From NCBI GenBank assembly GCA_014799765.1, contig JAAVHK010000051.1:1-5791 (forward strand): a DNA stretch of 5,791 bases, read 5' to 3'. Each line of letters starts with the position of its first letter. Position 1 is the stretch's first letter. Under the pieces are notes generated by a model. The model had not been told where the DNA came from, ran no database searches, and was given only the letters and a program-made list of their open reading frames with translations. Below are positions 1 through 5,275 of the stretch, piece by piece. The position numbers were made by a program, and so were the translations under genes. Source of the stretch: Ruminococcus sp. GTDB taxonomy: Bacteria > Bacillota > Clostridia > Oscillospirales > Ruminococcaceae.

Positions 1-352
1 ATTCCTGCGTTATACTTACAATATCATCTCCGATAATTCCTGCCGTACAGCCTGTGAGAATAAAATAAGCATCTGCATCTATGATGTCTATTGCTCCCTG
101 AATTGTTGTACGCAGTTTTTCCGTTCCACCAAATACAACTTCTTTTTCCAGCATATTACTCGACGGAAGCGACACACCGCTGACAAAACATGATGACTTA
201 TGCCCTGATTGTCCCTGTTCAGCTGCCGTTGTCTGCATACAGCAACCTGGTCCTGAATGCAGAATCGGACAGACTCTGTTGATTGCTCCCAGAACTGAAT
301 TGATTCCGGCAAGAACACAACCGCCTCTTGGATTTTCCATTATCTGTGACAT
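1..352 (-). CDS. NifK-like nitrogenase component 1 subunit (N-terminal 117 residues, cut by window edge)
   Basis: This is the N-terminal part of a nitrogenase component 1 (oxidoreductase) family protein, beta/NifK-like by position after the D-like gene. The frame stays open to base 1, so the gene runs out of the window. Seen: C12 (RGGC), C37 in HSGPGCC and C102 in TGCTAGIIGDD, which line up with the three NifK P-cluster ligands (Cys70, Cys95, Cys153 in Azotobacter numbering). The VFGG motif at 73-76 is also typical of the family. The N-terminus is short: the first ligand cysteine is residue 12, so the NifK N-terminal extension is absent. The ATG start lies one base after the TGA of the D-like gene, with AGGAGGT eight bases upstream, so the two are probably translationally coupled and form a heterotetramer, as family members do. 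An in-frame ATG at codon 5 is a weaker alternative start. Additional cysteines (C28, C38, C55) have no assigned role. Whether the partner binds a cofactor cannot be judged from this fragment. Confidence 0.9.
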   Translation of the reverse strand, partial: MSQIMENPRGGCVLAGINSVLGAINRVCPILHSGPGCCMQTTAAEQGQSGHKSSCFVSGVSLPSSNMLEKEVVFGGTEKLRTTIQGAIDIIDADAYFILTGCTAGIIGDDIVSITQE

Positions 353-353
353 T

Positions 354-1805
354 TCAGTTACCTCCTCTGATGTATTTGAAAGCGTTTTCCTGATACCACG
401 AATCTTTATACGGTAATCTGACGTGTTGTGCAAGTTTCACATTAAATCCGGGATTCTGAAGCTGGTCTGCGATTTTGTTTCCTAAAAATAATAGTCCGTC
501 ATATCCCATTGTCGGACGTTTTCCGTCAAGTACGTGAGTAGTAGGAATACCTGACTTTGCCGCCCATTCCGGTACTCCGATAAACGCATCAGGCTTTAGT
601 TTATTAATAAGATTCGCCTGCTCAAAAGGTTGCATATTTGCAATATCCACAACAAAATTTTCGTGTATTCCGTTCAGATATTCAATATCAGTCTGTGCAT
701 CTTCGTCATAAGTAGGCGTTTCAAGCCCGACAAGTTCCATTCCGAAATCATCAATCAGGGCTGCCGCTGCAAATGAACGACCTGTACCTCCGCAGATAAA
801 TACTCGTTTTCCTTTCAGACGTTCTTTCAGTTCAGCTACCAGAGGTTCAATGCGTTCATGTTCTCTTGCAATGATTTCTTCTGCTTCCTTTTCCTTGCCG
901 ATTACCTTTGCAATGCCACGATACCATTTATCAGTGTTACGTATGCCGATAGGCATAACTGTATGAGAATAAGGAATTTCGTAATCTTCCCAAAGGGTTT
1001 TCATAAACTCGTCGGCAAAAACTTTACAGATAGAAGTTGATGCCTGTGCGGAGGGGATTTTTCTGATTTTCTCCAATGAACTATAAAACGGAATATAATT
1101 TACTTTTCCGCCTATCAGTGAAAGCATACGTTCCATTTCTTTCTGGTCTGCATAGCTTACTGTTGTAGGAGCAAATAAATTAATAAGTCCCTGTTCTTTC
1201 GGAACACGTTCTTTTCTGAGAATATATTTGTTTATTGCAAGAAATGCCGCATCAAATCCGGAGGCACATATCTTGGATTTGAATCCCTCACAGTGAATCG
1301 GTATCATAAGCGTATCAGGATATTCCTGCTGTAAATCTCCTGCAATAGCATCAATGTCATCTCCGATAATTCCCGACGCACATGAAGCATAAATAAATGC
1401 CATTTTCGGATTATAACGTTCTACCGCTTTTTTTACGGAATCACGAAGTTTCTGTTCTCCACCGAATACAACGCTTTTCTGGTCAATATTTGTTACAATA
1501 ACTCTTGGATTTTTAATATTTTTAATTCCTCTGTGTGCCTGACCTACACGGTACATATCGACAGCCATTATTGAACAGCCTACACATCCTTGCGGAGAAT
1601 GTGAAATAAATACAGAATCTTCCAGTGACATCAATGCTGCCATGCTGTTTATCTGCTGACATTGAAGCCCCTGTGCAAAACTTCTGTCCGCTCTTTTCAG
1701 ACAGCCTTTTCTGAAATTTTCTTCAACTTCTTTTCCTGTAGTACCTAAATCATTTATTCTGCCCGGTTTGCTTTCACGTATACCGGAATATTGTATATCT
1801 GACAT
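354..1805 (-). CDS. NifD-like nitrogenase component 1 subunit with a non-canonical active site
   Basis: A 483-residue member of the nitrogenase component 1 (oxidoreductase) family, close to NifD in length (about 490). Three cysteines match the alpha-subunit P-cluster ligands: C49 (QGLQCQQ), C74 (SHSPQGC, cf. SHGPVGC) and C142 (ASCASGIIGDD). C260 (TSICKVF) is spaced from the downstream EIP motif exactly as Cys275 is spaced from GIP in NifD, so one cofactor ligand seems kept. The second ligand, His442 in PYHGYDGF of NifD, is replaced by M433 in PTMGYDGL. In the CEGF segment (172-175) the NifD residues Gln191 and His195 correspond to C180 and F184. These changes argue against ordinary dinitrogen reduction and for a nitrogenase-like reductase or a cofactor scaffold. 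The ATG at 1805 is chosen because AAAGGTGG precedes it at a good distance; a GTG nine bases upstream lies inside that binding site. It follows the ThiF-like gene by 17 bases. Alternatives are an NifE-like scaffold or a methylthio-alkane reductase alpha subunit. Family membership is certain; the reaction is not. Confidence 0.93.
   Translation of the reverse strand: MSDIQYSGIRESKPGRINDLGTTGKEVEENFRKGCLKRADRSFAQGLQCQQINSMAALMSLEDSVFISHSPQGCVGCSIMAVDMYRVGQAHRGIKNIKNPRVIVTNIDQKSVVFGGEQKLRDSVKKAVERYNPKMAFIYASCASGIIGDDIDAIAGDLQQEYPDTLMIPIHCEGFKSKICASGFDAAFLAINKYILRKERVPKEQGLINLFAPTTVSYADQKEMERMLSLIGGKVNYIPFYSSLEKIRKIPSAQASTSICKVFADEFMKTLWEDYEIPYSHTVMPIGIRNTDKWYRGIAKVIGKEKEAEEIIAREHERIEPLVAELKERLKGKRVFICGGTGRSFAAAALIDDFGMELVGLETPTYDEDAQTDIEYLNGIHENFVVDIANMQPFEQANLINKLKPDAFIGVPEWAAKSGIPTTHVLDGKRPTMGYDGLLFLGNKIADQLQNPGFNVKLAQHVRLPYKDSWYQENAFKYIRGGN
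360..366 (-). promoter_or_regulatory. Ribosome binding site of the NifK-like gene inside the end of the NifD-like gene
   Basis: Reading on the minus strand, AGGAGGT sits within the last codons of the NifD-like gene (Arg-Gly-Gly-Asn-stop), eight bases before the NifK-like ATG. The stop and the next start are one base apart (TGA-A-ATG). This arrangement supports stoichiometric, coupled translation of the two subunits and fixes the downstream start. Confidence 0.8.
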
Positions 1806-1822
1806 AATACCCACCTTTCTGA

Positions 1823-2884
1823 TTATTGCAGTTCTGCATTATCCCGTATATTTTTTATTACAGGATTTTCACCGCATACTTTACATTTTTTGTTTTTTAC
1901 CGGAAATTCTGCAATTCTCGTTTTCATGGACAAACCATCTATAATAAATATTTTACTGGTCAGTAATTTTCCGATTCCCAGAATATATTTTATTGCTTCA
2001 AGTGCCTGAATACTGCCGATAATTCCGGCTACAGCCCCGATAATACCAGCCTGACTGCAATTCGGAATAGTTTCATTTTCCGGTATTTCCTCAAAAATGC
2101 ACCTGTAACAAGGATATTCTCCCGGAACATACGTCATTACCTGTCCTTCAAAACGTATTATCCCTCCATGACAAAACGGTTTCTTCAACAGTACACAGGT
2201 ATCGTTTATGAGAAACTTTGTTTCAAAGTTATCCGTTGCATCAATGATAAAATCGTATCCGCTTATGATTTCTTCCGTATTGTCTGCCGTAAGAAAATAC
2301 GGATACGCTTTCACAGTAATTTTATCATTTAATTTCTTAAGTGTCAGTTTTGCAGATTCAGATTTATTCATGTCTATATTTTCCGTACTATGTATAATCT
2401 GCCTGTGAAGATTGGAAATACTTACTTTATCAGCGTCCATAATGCCTATCGTTCCTATACCTGCTCCGGTGAGATACAATGCCACCGGTGAACCTAATCC
2501 ACCTGCTCCGATAATTAAAACCTTTGAATTTTTTAGTTTCCGCTGACCGTCAATACCAATCTGTGATAAAATAATCTGCCTGTCGTATCTTTTTATTTCT
2601 TCGTCGCTAAGTTCGTAAAAATTATGTATCAGCCACTCTCTGTAACCGCCTGATAAATTATATGCATCATACCCGCATTTTTTCAGTTTCTCAACAAACG
2701 GAATGCTGTTTTTACCATAAGTACAATAAACAATTATCTTCTTGTTTTCGGGAAAAATTATATTGTCAATGCCGTTCCAGTGAACAGCATTAGCTATATG
2801 ACCGTGCTGATATGCAATTTCACTCCGTACATCAACATATATATAAGAATCCGCTGACATATCCGCAATCTGCTGTATAGTCAA
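1823..2884 (-). CDS. Rhodanese-ThiF/MoeB/HesA-type adenylyltransferase fusion
   Basis: A 353-residue two-domain protein. Residues 1-86 form a rhodanese-like domain with a VDVRS motif (17-21) and active-site loop CTYGKNS with C54 as the likely persulfide carrier. Residues about 98-340 form a ThiF/MoeB/HesA E1-like domain: KRYDRQI (98-104), nucleotide-binding GAGGLGSP (126-133), D150 and N158-R161 of the ATP site, and DATDNF (215-220). It also has PNCSQAG with C276 at the ThiF catalytic cysteine position, and a zinc site from CYRC (259-262) and CKVC (334-337). Such enzymes adenylate and thiolate the C-terminal glycine of a ThiS/MoaD-type carrier for thiamine, molybdopterin or cysteine synthesis; no carrier is in the window. 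In MOCS3/Uba4 and MoeBR the rhodanese is C-terminal, whereas here it is N-terminal. HesA, a relative, is found in several nif operons, which fits the location. The start is TTG with AGAGGT eight bases upstream; the first in-frame ATG (codon 9) lacks a binding site and would cut close to the rhodanese fold. Confidence 0.92.
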   Translation of the reverse strand: MTIQQIADMSADSYIYVDVRSEIAYQHGHIANAVHWNGIDNIIFPENKKIIVYCTYGKNSIPFVEKLKKCGYDAYNLSGGYREWLIHNFYELSDEEIKRYDRQIILSQIGIDGQRKLKNSKVLIIGAGGLGSPVALYLTGAGIGTIGIMDADKVSISNLHRQIIHSTENIDMNKSESAKLTLKKLNDKITVKAYPYFLTADNTEEIISGYDFIIDATDNFETKFLINDTCVLLKKPFCHGGIIRFEGQVMTYVPGEYPCYRCIFEEIPENETIPNCSQAGIIGAVAGIIGSIQALEAIKYILGIGKLLTSKIFIIDGLSMKTRIAEFPVKNKKCKVCGENPVIKNIRDNAELQ

Positions 2885-2892
2885 TCCTGATT

Positions 2893-2898
2893 ACCTCT
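2893..2898 (-). promoter_or_regulatory. Ribosome binding site supporting a TTG start for the rhodanese-ThiF gene
   Basis: AGAGGT on the minus strand lies eight bases before the TTG at 2884, in the 18-base gap after the Rrf2 gene. There is no equally placed binding site for the next in-frame ATG, so this site decides the start. The nearby ATG at the Rrf2 stop is out of frame with the ThiF reading frame. Confidence 0.6.
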
Positions 2899-2902
2899 TT
2901 CT

Positions 2903-3340
2903 TCATATTACATACTGGTCTGTCCATATTTCGCTCTGCCATTCAAGCATATCCGCTAAAGTGATTCCTTCCAGTACATCATTAATTGCTGTATATAGTT
3001 TCTGCCATAAACGATGACTTACACAAATACTACTGTTTTCACAGATAACTCCGTTTTCTCCTACACAATCTGTCGGGGTCATATTTCCCTCAACGGTTTT
3101 CAGAATATATCCTACTGTATATTTATCCGGCGGATATTGCAGAGTATATCCCCCTCGTGAACCTTTAAAACTTTTTACCAAAGAGGCTTTCTGCAAAACA
3201 GATACTATCTGTTCAAGATATTTTTCTGAAATATTCTGTCTTCTTGCAATTTCCCTGAGTTTTACAGGTTCACCGTTGTTATAGGTGGCAAGGTCAAGCA
3301 TAAGTTTGATTGCATTCTGCCCCCTTGTTGAGATTCTCAT
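2903..3340 (-). CDS. Rrf2-family transcriptional regulator (CymR/IscR-like, with Cys3-His set)
   Basis: A 145-residue Rrf2-family DNA-binding regulator. The N-terminal winged helix carries the family hallmarks: RISTRGQNAIKLMLDLA (2-18), ISEKYLEQIV (37-46, recognition helix) and the wing KGSRGGYTL (59-67). The C-terminal part contains C92, C100 and C106 followed by H109 in CVSHRLW. This resembles the Cys/Cys/Cys/His cluster ligand set and the LTHxLW stretch of IscR, although the first spacing (seven residues between C92 and C100) is slightly longer. The overall sequence and C-terminal end also resemble CymR, the Firmicute cysteine-metabolism repressor, which lacks those cysteines. Inference: it senses Fe-S cluster status, redox state or a sulfur metabolite and controls its own operon. 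It is the first gene after a consensus promoter and is followed after 18 bases by the rhodanese-ThiF gene, so autoregulation of the nitrogenase-like operon is likely. The ATG has GGGAGGTG a few bases upstream. Confidence 0.92.
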   Translation of the reverse strand: MRISTRGQNAIKLMLDLATYNNGEPVKLREIARRQNISEKYLEQIVSVLQKASLVKSFKGSRGGYTLQYPPDKYTVGYILKTVEGNMTPTDCVGENGVICENSSICVSHRLWQKLYTAINDVLEGITLADMLEWQSEIWTDQYVI

Positions 3341-3361
3341 AAAACACCTCCCTGCATTTTA

Positions 3362-3389
3362 ATTATACTATTTCTATATGAATTGTCAA
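3362..3389 (-). promoter_or_regulatory. Sigma-A type promoter of the rrf2-thiF-nifDK-like operon
   Basis: On the minus strand a perfect -35 TTGACA (3384-3389) and a perfect -10 TATAAT (3362-3367) are separated by 16 bp. The start point is expected around 3355, giving a leader of only about 15 bases that is nearly filled by the ribosome binding site of the Rrf2 gene. Such a strong consensus in front of an Rrf2 gene suggests a promoter that is held down by a repressor, probably the Rrf2 protein. The hexamers are seen; use and regulation are inferred. Confidence 0.8.
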
Positions 3390-3401
3390 ATATGTTTTTT
3401 C

Positions 3402-3415
3402 TATAACCTGTAATA
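3402..3415. promoter_or_regulatory. Possible operator: imperfect palindrome upstream of the -35 box
   Basis: TATAACCTGTAATA is an imperfect inverted repeat (TAT-n-AC-nn-GT-n-ATA, 10 of 14 positions symmetric) 12 bp upstream of the -35 hexamer. Its position would suit a regulator of the operon. In an AT-rich region a repeat of this quality can arise by chance, and I cannot match it to a known Rrf2 motif. Confidence 0.25.
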
Positions 3416-3454
3416 TAAATAATCTATGAAGTAATTTAATTTTCCGTATACACT

Positions 3455-3490
3455 AAAAAGGACGAGTTACAATGAAATTGCAAAACGTCC
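3455..3490 (-). terminator. Rho-independent terminator of the ABC transporter operon
   Basis: Read on the minus strand: GGACG pairs with CGTCC, then a symmetric 2x2 internal loop, then TTGCAAT pairs with ATTGTAA (one G-U) around a TTC loop, followed directly by TTTTT. It begins 11 bases after the stop of the ATPase gene and lies before the promoter of the Rrf2 gene. It therefore separates the importer operon from the nitrogenase-like operon. There is no T-tract on the plus-strand side, so it is one-directional. Confidence 0.85.
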
Positions 3491-3501
3491 GTTCAGAATT
3501 A

Positions 3502-4287
3502 TCAAATCTGATAATCAATCATTTCTATATCTCCGCCAAGGTTCAGAATATTAAGTATCTGAGAACGATATACCTGAAAAGTATCCTGAGCTCTTGCACG
3601 AGGTCTCGGCAGTTCGATATCAATAACGGCTTCAACTTTCGACGGTCTGGCGGACATTACAACAACCTTATCTGACATATATATAGCTTCGTCAACATCA
3701 TGTGTAACCATAATCATAGTCATGTTGTGTTTCCGCCATATCTGAAGTATTTCGTCCTGTAGATTCATTCTTGTAAATGCGTCCAAAGCTCCCAGAGGTT
3801 CATCAAGAAGTAATACTTTCGGATGTCCTACCAACGCCCTCGCCAATGATGCACGCTGATTCATACCGCCCGAAAGCTGATGCGGATAAGATTTCTCAAA
3901 TCCCTTTAAGCCTGTCAGATTAATAAAATCCTGAACATCTTTTTTATTGTCTTTATAGATATGCCGTGCTTTTAATCCGAAAGCTATATTCTGTTCAACA
4001 GTAAGCCACGGAAAAAGGTTAGACCCCTGAAATGCAAATCCACGGTCACTTCCGGGCTTTGAAATTTCTTTACCGTCCAAAAATATAGAACCACTGCTTG
4101 TACGTTCCAGTCCGCTAATCAGTCGCAGAAGCGTTGACTTTCCACAGCCTGAAGGTCCTATAAGACTGACAAATGTTCCGGACCGGATATCTAAAGTGAA
4201 GTCATTCAGGGCAATAATATTTTCCTGTGAAGAATCCTGATTTACAAATTCTTTTCTGACATTCTGAATTGAAATATTACCTACCAT
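3502..4287 (-). CDS. ABC transporter ATPase, NitT/TauT (SsuB/TauB/NrtD-like) family
   Basis: A 261-residue ATP-hydrolysing subunit of an importer in the nitrate/sulfonate/taurine family, acting at the inner face of the membrane. Visible motifs: Walker A GPSGCGKS (44-51), Q-loop glutamine Q87 in AFQGSNLFPW (typical of this family), signature LSGGMNQR (138-145), Walker B LLLDEP (159-164), D-loop GALDA (166-170) and switch histidine H196 in VTHDVDEA. All catalytic residues are intact. The start is the ATG at 4287, preceded by AAGGAG seven bases upstream; a longer open frame exists but runs back into the permease gene without a better site. The start overlaps the permease stop by seven bases, so translation is coupled. 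It is the last gene of its operon, followed by a terminator. The substrate cannot be read from the ATPase; sulfonates, nitrate, taurine, pyrimidine precursors and other small anions or organosulfur compounds are all handled by the family. Confidence 0.95.
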   Translation of the reverse strand: MVGNISIQNVRKEFVNQDSSQENIIALNDFTLDIRSGTFVSLIGPSGCGKSTLLRLISGLERTSSGSIFLDGKEISKPGSDRGFAFQGSNLFPWLTVEQNIAFGLKARHIYKDNKKDVQDFINLTGLKGFEKSYPHQLSGGMNQRASLARALVGHPKVLLLDEPLGALDAFTRMNLQDEILQIWRKHNMTMIMVTHDVDEAIYMSDKVVVMSARPSKVEAVIDIELPRPRARAQDTFQVYRSQILNILNLGGDIEMIDYQI

Positions 4288-5240
4288 TTTATCACTCCTT
4301 TCTGCCATACAAGAACACGGTCTCTTACTTTGAAAAGCAATGTAAGTATCAGAGAACACAAAACGGCTATTATAATCAATCCTGCATACACACCATCGTA
4401 CATCATAACCTGTTTCTGCCAGTTGATATACCAGCCTATTCCGCTTGAATTTCCGTTCATTTCAACCGCCATAAGTGTTGCAAAAGATGAGACTGTACCA
4501 TAGAATACACCTAAAAATATACTCGGCATTGCACTCGGAATCGCTACATGAATAATTTTATAGAGCGTTGATGCACCTAATGTACTGGACACTTCAAAGT
4601 GTACCTGATTTGTACTTTGTATACCACTGCTTGTCATCAGTGTAACGGGAAACCATACCGCAAAAGCAATTAAAAATATATTTGCGGTGTTCGTTGTCGG
4701 AAATACACTCAATGCAAGCGGAATCCATGCAGTAGTCGGGATAGGTCCTATGAACTTTGTCACAGGATTTAACCAGTATCCGACTTTTCTGCTATATCCC
4801 AGTGCAAGACCTGTAAGAAATCCTGTTGACGCACCCCATAAAAAGCCTGTTATCAGAAGTTTCAGAGAAAAGAATACATTTTCCAGAAGGAAAAGTTTCT
4901 GTTCATATATCAGACCTATAATTCTGTCCAGAGACGGAAAATATAAAGTCGGAAGAATGGTTGTCTTTGCAGTAACAATATTGACAAACATCATAAAGAT
5001 AACTGTTCCTGTCAGCAACGGGGCTTTATGTAATATTTTTTCTCTCAGTGTTTTCATGAATACCGAAGCAATCGCAACAATAATGTAAATTCCCGAAACA
5101 AACAGCATTAAATATACATAGTAGGGATATTCTGTAGATTTCTGTTTTCCGCTGTCGTCAAATATATAATATGTGGCAACGGAAATCAAAACCGCAATAA
5201 CCGGTAAAATCAGTTTTATTATATTAACATATCTTTTCAT
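4281..5240 (-). CDS. ABC transporter permease, NitT/TauT (SsuC-like) family, extended N-terminus
   Basis: A 319-residue integral membrane protein of the binding-protein-dependent transport family. The C-terminal two thirds match the SsuC/TauC type: hydrophobic segments by eye at about 121-148, 165-182, 187-206, 236-260 and 283-304. The EAA-like coupling loop is EVSSTLGASTLYKIIHVAIP (216-235), with the conserved G-x9-I-x-IP pattern that contacts the ATPase. The PIPTTAWIPLAL stretch (166-177) is characteristic of the family. The N-terminus is longer than the usual roughly 250 to 270 residues: two extra hydrophobic segments at about 8-26 and 41-62 precede a third at 76-92. The ATG at 5240 has GGAGG four to five bases upstream, so the extension is probably real. 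It lies 35 bases after the substrate-binding protein gene and overlaps the ATPase gene by seven bases. It forms the membrane channel of the importer, probably as a homodimer. Confidence 0.93.
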   Translation of the reverse strand: MKRYVNIIKLILPVIAVLISVATYYIFDDSGKQKSTEYPYYVYLMLFVSGIYIIVAIASVFMKTLREKILHKAPLLTGTVIFMMFVNIVTAKTTILPTLYFPSLDRIIGLIYEQKLFLLENVFFSLKLLITGFLWGASTGFLTGLALGYSRKVGYWLNPVTKFIGPIPTTAWIPLALSVFPTTNTANIFLIAFAVWFPVTLMTSSGIQSTNQVHFEVSSTLGASTLYKIIHVAIPSAMPSIFLGVFYGTVSSFATLMAVEMNGNSSGIGWYINWQKQVMMYDGVYAGLIIIAVLCSLILTLLFKVRDRVLVWQKGVIKW

Positions 5241-5275
5241 TTTTCCTCCAGTCTCTGATTAACCACAGCAACTAT

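Noticed and set aside
88..318. Open minus-strand frame of 76 codons at the left end
   Set aside because: It lies in another frame across the NifK-like gene, has no family features, and the overlapping frame carries the conserved cysteine motifs.
858..1040. Plus-strand open frames inside genes (858-1040, 2208-2408, 4687-5088, 5440-5712)
   Set aside because: All are antisense to well-supported genes, with no recognisable domains or start signals; they are frame shadows.
20..1372. Near-identical stretch of about 20 bases shared between the K-like gene (about 20-40) and the D-like gene (about 1350-1370)
   Set aside because: It encodes the same conserved GIIGDDI motif in two paralogous subunits, so homology explains it; no mobile or recombination repeat is implied.
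3472..3675. Plus-strand open frame of 67 codons starting in the intergenic gap
   Set aside because: It has no good ribosome binding site, starts inside the terminator stem and runs antisense through the end of the intact ATPase gene.
4288..4359. Longer N-terminus for the ATPase beginning upstream at 4359
   Set aside because: The extra 24 residues are not ATPase-like, overlap the permease coding region, and a good ribosome binding site supports the ATG at 4287.
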